A DNA stretch of 20,307 bases from a virus, in IMG/VR virus record IMGVR_UViG_3300030118_000951, positions 1 through 20,307 of that record; one strand, 5' to 3'. The position numbers and the translations under genes were made by a program. Below the pieces are notes generated by a model. The model had not been told where the DNA came from. It made no database searches and saw only the letters and a program-made list of their open reading frames with translations. This document shows positions 14,113-19,597 of this stretch, one piece after another; positions within the stretch are counted from its first letter, which is position 1; each line of letters begins with the position of its first letter.

Positions 14113-14523
14113 TTAATCCTCCACGTTTACAACTGGCATCTCCTTCTTAGCTGGCATCAATACCACACCGTGAAGTAACTTACCTTCTACATCAATCTTC
14201 TCTTGTTTGCCCAGACCGACCCTGTCGAGAAGTGTCTGTGCAGCCTTCAGTCGCAACTCTGCCCTAGGGTGTTCACCTACATCATTCATACCTTCGACTA
14301 CACGATTGATTGCTGTAACCGAGTGTGCTGCAAGTTCTACTTTTGCCTGTTCTATAATTTCATCCTTGAGAGACTGTAATACGTGCTGTCTAGAAGATGG
14401 CTTGTAACCAGCCAGCTCTAGTGCCTTTGTAATATTACCACCACACTTGAATAGTTCTGTTAAGAACGATTGCTGTTTTTCGGTTAGCTCTCTGGATTTT
14501 TCTTTTAGTAATCCTTGATTCAT
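14113..14523 (-). CDS. Terminase small subunit
   Basis: This 136-aa protein has an N-terminal helix-turn-helix region typical of TerS (ELTEKQQSFLTELFKCGGN, then ITKALELAGYKPSS, residues 12-44), followed by helices (QHVLQSLKDEIIEQAKVELA) and an oligomerisation-type helical segment with HPRAELRLKAAQTLLDRVG (85-103). TerS binds the packaging start site and regulates TerL. It is the first gene of the late block. The ATG at 14523 has no recognisable ribosome site. Upstream is a structured leader and a strong promoter, so initiation may be controlled by that leader. Confidence 0.85.
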   Translation of the reverse strand: MNQGLLKEKSRELTEKQQSFLTELFKCGGNITKALELAGYKPSSRQHVLQSLKDEIIEQAKVELAAHSVTAINRVVEGMNDVGEHPRAELRLKAAQTLLDRVGLGKQEKIDVEGKLLHGVVLMPAKKEMPVVNVED

Positions 14524-14551
14524 ATTTGTTGCTGTGTTAAGTTGGAAACCA

Positions 14552-14619
14552 GCATAAACGGTTGCTGTCCCCTGTTCATCCCTGTGTTGTAATTGGTGAG
14601 ACCTGAACGAAGTTTATGC
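14552..14619 (-). promoter_or_regulatory. Structured 5' leader of the late transcript
   Basis: GCATAAAC (14552-14559) and GTTTATGC (14612-14619) form a perfect 8-bp closing stem. Inside, GTTCA (14574-14578) pairs with TGAAC (14604-14608), with a further short GGT/ACC hairpin. The structure begins about five bases after the expected transcription start and ends 28 bases before the TerS ATG, which lacks a ribosome site. A cis-acting RNA element is a reasonable inference. Confidence 0.5.
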
Positions 14620-14630
14620 CTTATTATATA

Positions 14631-14658
14631 ATTATACTGTATATACAGACTTTGTCAA
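14631..14658 (-). promoter_or_regulatory. Leftward sigma70-type late promoter with palindrome in the spacer
   Basis: On the minus strand TTGACA (14653-14658) and TATAAT (14631-14636) are both perfect consensus hexamers separated by 16 bp. The spacer contains the 12-bp palindrome CTGTATATACAG (14637-14648), which directly abuts the -10 box. The start point is expected near 14624, giving a 100-base leader for TerS and the late block. The palindrome is well placed for a repressor to block polymerase. It resembles LexA half-sites (CTGT/ACAG), but with a 4-base rather than 8-base gap. Confidence 0.75.
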
Positions 14659-14666
14659 GTTTTTTC

Positions 14667-14695
14667 TTGACAGGTTGCTCATAGGGGTGTATAAT
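14667..14695 (+). promoter_or_regulatory. Rightward perfect-consensus sigma70 promoter
   Basis: TTGACA (14667-14672) and TATAAT (14690-14695) are separated by exactly 17 bp, an ideal sigma70 promoter. It points away from the late promoter and into a 420-base region with no convincing gene, ending at the bidirectional-looking terminator at 15121-15162. The -35 boxes of the two divergent promoters form the inverted repeat TGTCAAG-N6-CTTGACA (14653-14672). Confidence 0.75.
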
Positions 14696-14701
14696 AAAAG
14701 G

Positions 14702-15165
14702 TAAGCCTTTGGGGGAGCATATATATAGGTATACTTATAGACAGCAACGGGGTCTTACTTAGGTACAGCCACGGACAGCAACTGGTTTAAACCCCCATTT
14801 TTCCAAAATTATTATCGGCATTGCATACACATGTATAGGTAGCCCCAGTGTCCCACGCATAGGGTAATCGCAGAAAATTAATATTTTTTCTTATTAAAAT
14901 AACAAAAGCTAATTATTAATTACATTTACAATTATATCTAATTTGTATTTTAAAACGGTAAACTAATCGCCTAGCGTGTGTATTATCCAAACTATGCTGA
15001 CAATTTTCTGGTTTAATCTAATTAAATTACAATGTTAAACAGCTGGTGGGCGTGTCATTCAACCCAAAGCAAATCCAATATTATCAGTAGTTTATGAATT
15101 AAGTAGGTATTTAAGTAAGGCATAAAAAAACCCATCGTTGCAACCTACATACAGCAATGGGCTTT
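14702..15165 (+). ncRNA. Candidate non-coding transcript
   Basis: This is the stretch expected to be transcribed from the perfect promoter at 14667-14695. Only frames of about 20 codons or fewer, without ribosome sites, are visible on this strand. The 5' part holds two ACAGCAAC elements (14741-14748, 14775-14782) and a GGGGT...ACCCC pairing followed by ATTTTT near 14803, which could end a short, roughly 100-nt form. Otherwise transcription could continue to the hairpin at 15131-15161, followed by CTTTTATT. This is inference from promoter, lack of genes and terminator only. Confidence 0.4.
15121..15165 (-). terminator. Terminator of the leftward early block, possibly bidirectional
   Basis: On the minus strand CCCAT and TGC pair with GCA and ATGGG (with a 3-base bulge), followed immediately by seven T and an A/T tail. 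It lies 13 bases past the stop of the last early gene. On the plus strand the same stem is followed by CTTTTATT, so it may also stop the candidate rightward transcript. Stem: 15131-15135 with 15157-15161, and 15139-15141 with 15154-15156. Confidence 0.65.
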
Positions 15166-15174
15166 TATTGTTTA

Positions 15175-15372
15175 TTATTTCTTTTTTATCGTGCAACCCT
15201 CCTTTATTCTTAATGGTCTTTTCAAATATTCGTTATATCTTAAGGCTGTATCTTTATCTGCAAACAGCAACAGATCCGTTTGTGTGTCTATAAATTGGTT
15301 ACTTGTTAAGCAATAAGGTTTAACTGTATTACTTGCCTTATCCAATTCATATAACATTACTTTTTTAGCCAA
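15175..15372 (-). CDS. Hypothetical protein, 65 aa, TTG start
   Basis: AAAGGAGG ends five bases before the TTG at 15372, giving a protein that begins AKKVMLYELDKASNTVKPYC after the initiator. The open frame continues upstream, but there it overlaps a 28-aa membrane peptide gene and has no ribosome site, so the TTG start is preferred. The body (LTSNQFIDTQTDLLLFADKD, then ALRYNEYLKRPLRIKEG) looks like a small alpha/beta fold. No family is recognised. It is the last gene before the terminator of the leftward early block. Confidence 0.7.
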   Translation of the reverse strand: MAKKVMLYELDKASNTVKPYCLTSNQFIDTQTDLLLFADKDTALRYNEYLKRPLRIKEGCTIKKK

Positions 15373-15383
15373 TTTATCCTCCT

Positions 15384-15470
15384 TTATATAATTAATAATA
15401 TTATAAGTATAACAGCAATTATAATTATACTTACACACAATTTATATACTAAACTTATAAAACTTTCCAT
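15384..15470 (-). CDS. 28-aa single-pass membrane peptide
   Basis: The ATG at 15470 overlaps the stop codon of the preceding gene (TAATG). The frame ends in TAA just before the AAAGGAGG of the next gene, so it exactly fills the intergenic space. The peptide begins MESFISLVYKLCVS and ends in 14 hydrophobic residues, nearly all Ile, Leu, Val and Ala, a single transmembrane helix. AT-rich sequence readily gives Ile/Leu codons, so chance cannot be excluded, but the precise fit to its neighbours argues for a real coupled gene. Function unknown. Confidence 0.5.
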   Translation of the reverse strand: MESFISLVYKLCVSIIIIAVILIILLII

Positions 15471-15763
15471 TATTCACCTATTAACTTTTGATGGTTATTA
15501 ATAGGTAAATTATCAGAGTAGATTTTAGTTTTATTATCAAATTGTGATCTTTTAATAAGTTTACCGTCTACGTAGAATCTAAACTCTGCTATATGTTTAG
15601 TAAGCATTCGCCTTGTTGTCCTATGCTTAATAAAGTCAAAAGACCATACGGCACTAGACCCAACTTTAATATGAACTATTCCCTCATCTCTTACACCGTA
15701 TGACTTACTACCATTATATATACAAGCAGTAACATCATTCCAAATTGGATAACTTCTACTCAT
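15470..15763 (-). CDS. Hypothetical protein starting MSRSYPIWNDV, 97 aa
   Basis: The beginning MSRSYPIWNDVTACIYNGSK, followed by KSYGVRDEG and a VGSS motif, resembles a small protein family of unknown function that recurs in marine phages and cyanobacteria, as far as I recall. It continues with basic residues (FIKHRTTRRMLTKHIAEF) and a beta hairpin (RFYVDGKLIKRSQF). GGAAGG precedes the ATG, and its start overlaps the end of the 48-aa gene by four bases. The function is unknown. Confidence 0.8.
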   Translation of the reverse strand: MSRSYPIWNDVTACIYNGSKSYGVRDEGIVHIKVGSSAVWSFDFIKHRTTRRMLTKHIAEFRFYVDGKLIKRSQFDNKTKIYSDNLPINNHQKLIGE

Positions 15764-15906
15764 TTTTCACCTTCCTTTTCTTGAGTCCAATATGTATATA
15801 ATGCATCAACTTCCTTTTCACTAGCAGTATATATCCACTTATAGTTATTATTATATTGTTTTTCTAATTTAACTATAAAATCTATTTTTTGTTTTTTAGT
15901 TTTCAT
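15760..15906 (-). CDS. Small hypothetical protein, 48 aa
   Basis: The ATG at 15906 overlaps the stop of the 115-aa gene as ATGA and has GAGAGGAGG eight bases upstream. The frame extends further upstream, but that part lies inside the 115-aa gene without its own ribosome site. The product, starting MKTKKQKIDFIVKLEKQYNN, is charged and helical, with several Tyr and Trp residues in the middle (NYKWIYTASEKEV). No family is recognised. Confidence 0.6.
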   Translation of the reverse strand: MKTKKQKIDFIVKLEKQYNNNYKWIYTASEKEVDALYTYWTQEKEGEK

Positions 15907-16250
15907 TGGTTCAACCTCCTCTCCTCTTGCTCTAGTTCGTGTGTTAATAATATCTGCGTGAAACTGTCCCACTCGTTTAGACTTTCGTAATCCTCCCAAG
16001 TTAGATCCATATTAAGTTCAAAATGGTATCCTTTTTGTTTAGGAAATTTCTTTCTTAATTCCTTAGTAATTGGAAAAGATATTCTAGTCCTTACGTGGTC
16101 ATCTCCTCCGTGTGGCATACTAAATACAATTTCAAAAAATGTATTCGGCAAGTATTTAAATAGTTCTGGTTCTATTGATTGATTGAAACCAAGATCCCAA
16201 GCAAGATTATTGCAAACTTCTAAATGTTTTTTACTTATAAATTTAGGCAT
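15903..16250 (-). CDS. Hypothetical protein, 115 aa
   Basis: GGAGG lies about ten bases before the ATG, and the start overlaps the preceding gene by eight bases. The sequence has an N-terminal helix (FISKKHLEVCNNLAWDLGF), a beta-rich middle (TFFEIVFSMPHGGDDHVRTR) and an acidic helical C-terminus (QILLTHELEQEERR). No domain is recognised. It is part of the leftward run of small early-type genes, which commonly encode host-takeover factors. That role is not shown here. Confidence 0.72.
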   Translation of the reverse strand: MPKFISKKHLEVCNNLAWDLGFNQSIEPELFKYLPNTFFEIVFSMPHGGDDHVRTRISFPITKELRKKFPKQKGYHFELNMDLTWEDYESLNEWDSFTQILLTHELEQEERRLNQ

Positions 16251-16551
16251 TTTTCTTTTTCCTCCCTTGTGTATCTACACTCATTAATTTATTATTATAG
16301 TTTAAAGCATCTGAAATATAACAATTAACTTGCCATAGATGAGATTCCATTCTTGTTTTTTCTCCTACAAGATTTCCTCTTAATGCTTTTAAGTCATCTA
16401 TTAATAACAGTATTGCATTGTCCAACTCATCTTTAGCATTCATTCCTGCAGTTGTATGAATTGGATTGCTCATATTATCGCCTTTTATTTTTTGAGCATT
16501 TAGTATTAATTGAGAGAGTTCTCTTATTTGATCTCTTAAGTACATAGTCAT
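16243..16551 (-). CDS. Hypothetical helical protein, 102 aa
   Basis: The ATG at 16551 is preferred over an upstream ATG because AAGGAAGG lies about ten bases before it. The protein begins MTMYLRDQIRELSQLILNAQ and is almost wholly helical, with a central acidic segment (KDELDNAILLLIDDLKALR) and a basic tail (GRKKKNA). A coiled-coil or oligomeric helical bundle is likely. No family is recognised. The upstream membrane-protein frame overlaps its first 77 bases. Confidence 0.68.
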   Translation of the reverse strand: MTMYLRDQIRELSQLILNAQKIKGDNMSNPIHTTAGMNAKDELDNAILLLIDDLKALRGNLVGEKTRMESHLWQVNCYISDALNYNNKLMSVDTQGRKKKNA

Positions 16552-16750
16552 TTTGTTTTTTCCTTCCTTTAAAATTGTTAAAATTACTATTGCCGTAAAT
16601 ACTCGCATACAAATGAAAAGAAATCAATAGCATAATTAAAAAAGAAATTAGCATCATTCCAAGTACGGCAACCAGAGTTTGGGCATCTCCGCCCACTATT
16701 AACAGTGTAGCGAAGATACTCCAAAAGTGAAAAAATATTGCAAATAGCAT
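16475..16750 (-). CDS. Small membrane protein with two hydrophobic segments, 91 aa
   Basis: The ATG lies three bases after the stop of the 105-aa gene, without a clear ribosome site, so coupling is likely. Two hydrophobic segments are seen at about 1-20 (MLFAIFFHFWSIFATLLIVG) and 24-48 (TLVAVLGMMLISFLIMLLIS), then a polar, basic tail. The last 25 codons overlap the next gene in another frame, and the tail there is low-quality (many Lys, Asn, Ser), so the true end as a functional protein is uncertain. Function unknown; it could be an inner-membrane modulator. Confidence 0.55.
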   Translation of the reverse strand: MLFAIFFHFWSIFATLLIVGGDAQTLVAVLGMMLISFLIMLLISFHLYASIYGNSNFNNFKGRKKQNDYVLKRSNKRTLSINTKCSKNKRR

Positions 16751-16753
16751 TTT

Positions 16754-17071
16754 TCAGTCTGACAATTTTCCGTCTGACAATTTTTGCTGTCTTTCATAAT
16801 CGTCTAACTTGTTAGCGTGTTCAATGACTAATTCTCTGAAAAACTCCTCAAGTCTTTCCATACACAAATCGTCAAATGGCATAATCTTTTTCCATTTTCC
16901 CTTCCACTCATACATATTATAAAAATCTCTTTTGCTCATAATATCTGGATCGCAAACGTGGTCATAGTCAAATGCATAGACAAAAGGTCTTTCAGTCTTT
17001 TTACCAAAGTAATAATACAGATCGTGAATCCTTCTATTCTGTGTACTTTCTAATTTATGTTTTTTACCCAT
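16754..17071 (-). CDS. Hypothetical protein with KLSD repeat at C-terminus, 105 aa
   Basis: GGAG precedes the ATG by six bases. The body is rich in Tyr, Phe, Trp and Asp (HDLYYYFGKKTERPFVYAFD, and KGKWKKIMPFDD), then a helix (MERLEEFFRELVIEHANKL). The end reads KLSDGKLSD, which is encoded by two copies of the CTGACAATTTT element (plus-strand view) that also occurs elsewhere in this block. The repeat may therefore be a DNA signal that happens to be translated. No family is recognised. Confidence 0.7.
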   Translation of the reverse strand: MGKKHKLESTQNRRIHDLYYYFGKKTERPFVYAFDYDHVCDPDIMSKRDFYNMYEWKGKWKKIMPFDDLCMERLEEFFRELVIEHANKLDDYERQQKLSDGKLSD

Positions 17072-17073
17072 TT

Positions 17074-17271
17074 TTATTCTCCTATTGATTTTGTATTATC
17101 ATTTATCATATCTTCATTAGCAATCTTTTCTAACTCTGATTGAATTAAATCTTGCAAATCAAAAGAATATTTATGCTCGTCCAATGGTATCTTACAAATG
17201 CCATTCTTTTCAAATTCATTAAGAACAGCATCTGTAATTAGCATAGCAACGTCTAAATTATTCCTTGCCAT
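17074..17271 (-). CDS. Hypothetical acidic helical protein, 65 aa
   Basis: The ATG at 17271 overlaps the stop of the DUF932-family gene as TAATG, so it is probably translated by coupling. The product is short, acidic and helical (LDVAMLITDAVLNEFEKNG, then LQDLIQSELEKIANED). No motif is recognised. Its tight linkage to the DUF932 gene may indicate a joint function, which is inference only. Confidence 0.65.
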   Translation of the reverse strand: MARNNLDVAMLITDAVLNEFEKNGICKIPLDEHKYSFDLQDLIQSELEKIANEDMINDNTKSIGE

Positions 17272-18335
17272 TATGCCACCATCTGTAGTTCATTCCAATG
17301 ATCAGAATCCAAGCAAGAACGCACCTTGTTTTCCCTTTCAATTTGTACTGATCCTACATTACTACCATTCCTAGAAGTATACGCTGTGACAGTTTCTCCC
17401 TTAGAATTGGTTCTCTCCCAACTGCTGTCTGTGTGTGTACTCCAATGTGTTAATGCATTGTATACTGCGTACAGCGTCCCACCAAGTGACTCTTTTTCCT
17501 TGCCATATTGGTACATAAGAAAGTCATTCAGTTTAACATTGATCAACTGTTTTAGTTCTACACCCTCTTCCTTCAGTGCGTCCTTGATAATAGTTGCTGA
17601 CTCTGATTTACGTTTAGCAATGGTATTTGCAAACAGCATTGCCACTTGCTCGTCAGTTACTTTGGTATCCCTCCAATTGCATAACTTGTCATAGTCCCTA
17701 TTGTACAAGTCTACTGAGTTAGCAATCTTAGATACAGCACTAGCATAATTGATATTAGAAGTATGCTTTTGTTTACTGTGGTAAAACTTCTCGCCCCCAA
17801 ATACCAAAGTGTTTAAACATAACTTTCTATACATTCCAGAGAATACTTGAAATGCAAATGATCCGTCTAAACTGTTAAAAGTATCTGATCGCATAGTTAC
17901 AACGTCCTCATCTGATACTCTTTTAGTATGATTAAGAAAATGGATAGTACGTCTTGCCTTTGCACCTTTATCCCAAAGTTGATCTATAATCTCAATTTGA
18001 TCTGGATCATAAGCACTACTATTCTTAATAGCATCTGCGTGTCTTTTATAAACGTCTAAGTGTGGTACAATCTTATAAGTTCTGCCGTGTACACCTAAAC
18101 ATTCATTGGTATCTGCTCTGACTACAGCGTGTTTACCGTCAACCCTAGTCATTATATTAGAGTGACCTTCTACATAATCAGTAGCACCATTTTTTCTAAA
18201 GTTATAATGCTCAGTAGTTTCAAAAAACAACGGTCTCTTTTCAACTTTGAAATCAAAAAAAGATAGATCGTCTATATTGTTATGCGTGTTAGTGGTGGGA
18301 TTGATAACTCCCATTACATCATTTGTACTTGTCAT
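17271..18335 (-). CDS. DUF932 / phage-plasmid-like protein (TIGR03299-type), 354 aa
   Basis: The protein shows the organisation of the DUF932 family found in phages and plasmids: an N-terminal region with RADTNECLGVHGRTYKIVPH (about 93-112), a middle with GAKARRTIHFLN and DGSFAFQVFSGMYRKLCLNT, and a C-terminal region with GGTLYAVYNALTHWSTHTDS and a final segment around SDHWNELQM. The biochemical role of the family is not established. It is often encoded near DNA-metabolism or anti-defence genes. AGGAAGG lies seven bases before the ATG, and a sigma70-like promoter lies upstream at 18377-18406. It is the largest gene of the leftward early block, so strong expression soon after infection is likely. 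Confidence 0.85.
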   Translation of the reverse strand: MTSTNDVMGVINPTTNTHNNIDDLSFFDFKVEKRPLFFETTEHYNFRKNGATDYVEGHSNIMTRVDGKHAVVRADTNECLGVHGRTYKIVPHLDVYKRHADAIKNSSAYDPDQIEIIDQLWDKGAKARRTIHFLNHTKRVSDEDVVTMRSDTFNSLDGSFAFQVFSGMYRKLCLNTLVFGGEKFYHSKQKHTSNINYASAVSKIANSVDLYNRDYDKLCNWRDTKVTDEQVAMLFANTIAKRKSESATIIKDALKEEGVELKQLINVKLNDFLMYQYGKEKESLGGTLYAVYNALTHWSTHTDSSWERTNSKGETVTAYTSRNGSNVGSVQIERENKVRSCLDSDHWNELQMVA

Positions 18336-18376
18336 ATTATTTCCTTCCTAAAATAATTTGGTTAATAACAAATAAT

Positions 18377-18406
18377 GTTATACAGCAAGATCAATAATGC
18401 TGTCAA
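18377..18406 (-). promoter_or_regulatory. Internal leftward sigma70-like promoter before the DUF932 gene
   Basis: On the minus strand TTGACA (18401-18406) and TATAAC (18377-18382) are 18 bp apart, in the only 80-base gap of the early block, just upstream of the DUF932 gene. The palindrome CTGTACAG lies 13 bp upstream of the -35 (18419-18426), at the stop codon of the preceding gene. Confidence 0.6.
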
Positions 18407-18415
18407 GATAATTTA

Positions 18416-18547
18416 TTACTGTACAGCAAACTTTTCTTTTTTCTCTTCTTTATCTCTCTCGATCTTCCAATGTTTGAAACACAACCACTTATCCCATTGA
18501 TAGATCACAGCGTTGGCTGTACAGTAATGACAAATTTTAGCTGACAA
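18416..18547 (-). CDS. Small putative zinc-finger protein, 43 aa, TTG start
   Basis: The frame is open farther upstream, but there it runs inside the 66-aa gene. A TTG at 18547 with AGGT four bases before is the most likely start, giving an 11-base overlap with that gene. The product contains C-x-x-C (CHYC) and, after 13 residues, C-x-x-H (CFKH), in the order ICHYCTANAVIYQWDKWLCF, then a charged helix (KIERDKEEKKEK). This spacing suits a treble-clef or ribbon-like zinc site. Start choice is uncertain because TTGTCAG repeats provide several possible TTG codons. Confidence 0.5.
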   Translation of the reverse strand: MSAKICHYCTANAVIYQWDKWLCFKHWKIERDKEEKKEKFAVQ

Positions 18548-18710
18548 TTTTACCTGACAAATCGCTGACAAATTTATGTCGGTTCTTACGAAAGTATGAC
18601 AATTCGCTGACAATTTGCTGTACATCCTCTTTTGTAATGTCATGCGTGACAGCAATCAAATGCAACGGTTTACCCTCTTCATAATCATCCATGATAGATG
18701 ACAATTTTTT
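18528..18710. repeat. TGACAAWTT repeat cluster
   Basis: Plus-strand copies of TGACAA followed by TT or ATT begin at 18528, 18542, 18555, 18566, 18597, 18608 and 18699, four of them within 44 bp and several spaced 11 to 14 bp. CTGACAATTTT copies also occur at 16759, 16774 and 14997. Regular near-helical spacing within a gene-dense block is typical of operator or iteron arrays. The copies lie inside the 66-aa gene and around the start of the 43-aa gene. Confidence 0.55.
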
Positions 18711-18737
18711 TATATTTACATCACCCAATGAACACAT
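18537..18737 (-). CDS. Putative helix-turn-helix-like small protein, 66 aa
   Basis: GAGGT lies six bases before the ATG at 18737, and the start overlaps the preceding stop by 17 bases. Residues 15-45 (MDDYEEGKPLHLIAVTHDIT, then EDVQQIVSELS) have the pattern of a small helix-turn-helix: helix, glycine turn, I-A-x-x-H-x-I-T-x-x-D-V. The C-terminus (FVSDLSGKIVS) is encoded by TTGTCAG-type repeats. The gene could be a small regulator, consistent with repeats inside and just after it acting as its own operators. This last point is inference. Confidence 0.6.
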   Translation of the reverse strand: MCSLGDVNIKKLSSIMDDYEEGKPLHLIAVTHDITKEDVQQIVSELSYFRKNRHKFVSDLSGKIVS

Positions 18738-19044
18738 CTTTACACCTCAGTCTGTAGATAGTTTCCAAAGCGACATTTCTATATGCTTTTTTCTGCATGT
18801 CGAATACAGTTAGATACTTGCTAGGATCGTTGACACTTTTCCCACCTGTCAAATATTTCTGTACACCCAAACGACAAACCATATTTCTTTCAGTGCCGTC
18901 CTTCTTTATAAAAGATACAGAGAATATCTTCCCCTTCACCTTTTGCTGTATATACTTACTCTTCTCTTCATTGGTGAGAGAAGCAATGACAACGCCATGA
19001 CCCCTCCACATATCTAATTCATCTTTTATGCTACTGTCCTTCAT
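18721..19044 (-). CDS. SH3-like beta-barrel phage protein, 107 aa
   Basis: The core GKIFSVSFIKKDGTERNMVC (38-57) followed by RLGVQKYLTGG, then YLTVFDMQKKAYRNVALETI (77-96) matches the pattern of small phage proteins annotated as SH3 beta-barrel fold proteins, where a V-x-F-x-K-x-D-G-x-x-R segment is followed by L-x-V-x-D and Y-R-x-(I/V)-x-L. The molecular function of that family is unknown to me. GAGG lies shortly before the ATG, and the gene overlaps the preceding one by 14 bases. Confidence 0.7.
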   Translation of the reverse strand: MKDSSIKDELDMWRGHGVVIASLTNEEKSKYIQQKVKGKIFSVSFIKKDGTERNMVCRLGVQKYLTGGKSVNDPSKYLTVFDMQKKAYRNVALETIYRLRCKDVFIG

Positions 19045-19267
19045 TTTTCCTCACTCTCTGTAAATAAGTTTCTAAATCTTGCTGTCCAGAATCACCGTCT
19101 ACATACTCCGTAGCTGTCGTTCTATTCTCTGGTAACAGCAACCGTAGTTCTATCATATCTTTCTTAATCTTTTCAAGTTGCTCTGTAAGTTCCTTGATTC
19201 TTGTATATGCTGTATATAAAGTTTCTTGTAAATCCTTTATAGTCTTCTCATACATCTCGTCTGTCAT
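19031..19267 (-). CDS. Coiled-coil hypothetical protein, 78 aa
   Basis: Residues 1-45 form a continuous heptad-like helix (EKTIKDLQETLYTAYTRIKE, then LTEQLEKIKKDMIELRLLL). The remainder is polar (TTATEYVDGDSGQQ) and ends in a short helix. GGAGA is about 11 bases before the ATG. Neighbouring genes overlap on both sides (20 and 14 bases). No family is recognised; dimerisation is likely. Confidence 0.65.
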   Translation of the reverse strand: MTDEMYEKTIKDLQETLYTAYTRIKELTEQLEKIKKDMIELRLLLPENRTTATEYVDGDSGQQDLETYLQRVRKNEGQ

Positions 19268-19433
19268 ATCGTAAATATCTCCTCTCTACTAATCTAACAA
19301 ATAAGTTTCTAAAACTATGATAGTTATCCACTTCTTTTTCATCTTGCCAATTAATATGTATGTCTAATATCTGCGACAAAAAGTGTGGTAGTTCACTATC
19401 AACATTGTGAAAATCACTATCGTTCATTTTCAT
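19248..19433 (-). CDS. Hypothetical protein, 61 aa
   Basis: The ATG overlaps the stop of the 55-aa gene (ATGA at 19430-19433). The product is rich in Asp, His, Asn and Arg (DSDFHNVDSELPHFLSQILD, then FRNLFVRLVERRYLRYDRR), with an acidic first half and a basic second half. No family is recognised. Confidence 0.6.
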   Translation of the reverse strand: MKMNDSDFHNVDSELPHFLSQILDIHINWQDEKEVDNYHSFRNLFVRLVERRYLRYDRRDV

Positions 19434-19597
19434 TCTTCACTCCCACACAAGGTTACTTCACCGTCATGTACAAACATGCTGTTTAGCCAATATTTAGATT
19501 GTCGATACGATCCTCCTTCTTTAGGCACAACTAATCTAATAGGCAGTTTTTTATCTGGCATCTTCTTCAACATCTCAATTAAAGTTTCTGCATTCAT
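19430..19597 (-). CDS. Hypothetical protein, 55 aa
   Basis: The ATG at 19597 is preferred, with AAGGA eight bases upstream. It lies just after the stop of the 72-aa gene. The sequence MNAETLIEMLKKMPDKKLPI followed by RLVVPKEGGSY, then a final beta hairpin (MFVHDGEVTLCG) follows a pattern common in short phage proteins (helix with L-x-x-x-P-D, then strand and hairpin). No function is known to me. Confidence 0.62.
   Translation of the reverse strand: MNAETLIEMLKKMPDKKLPIRLVVPKEGGSYRQSKYWLNSMFVHDGEVTLCGSEE

Larger units (their letters stand above)
14524..15174. other. 650-bp non-coding control region
   Basis: No convincing gene is present on either strand. The longest minus frame in the middle is a 33-aa frame without a ribosome site (14759-14860). 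The region holds divergent promoters with back-to-back -35 elements, an operator-like palindrome, a folded late leader, four ACAGCAAC elements, the palindrome GGTTTAAACC at 14784-14793, one copy of CTGACAATTTTC at 14997-15008, and a terminator at its right end. From about 14870 to 15120 it is very AT-rich, with no further structure I can name. Confidence 0.8.

Noticed and set aside
14637-14648. CTGTATATACAG as a LexA box
   Set aside because: Gammaproteobacterial LexA sites have an 8-base gap between CTGT and ACAG, and alphaproteobacterial ones are GTTC/GAAC types. Here the gap is four bases. Kept only as an operator-like palindrome.
14759-14860. Minus-strand 33-codon frame in the control region
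   Set aside because: No ribosome site, not coupled to another gene, and lies across the paired ACAGCAAC elements.
18528-18624. Repeats at 18.5 kb as a CRISPR array
   Set aside because: Units are about 10 bp with 11-14 bp spacing and lie within coding sequence; there are no 25-40 bp repeats or unique spacers.
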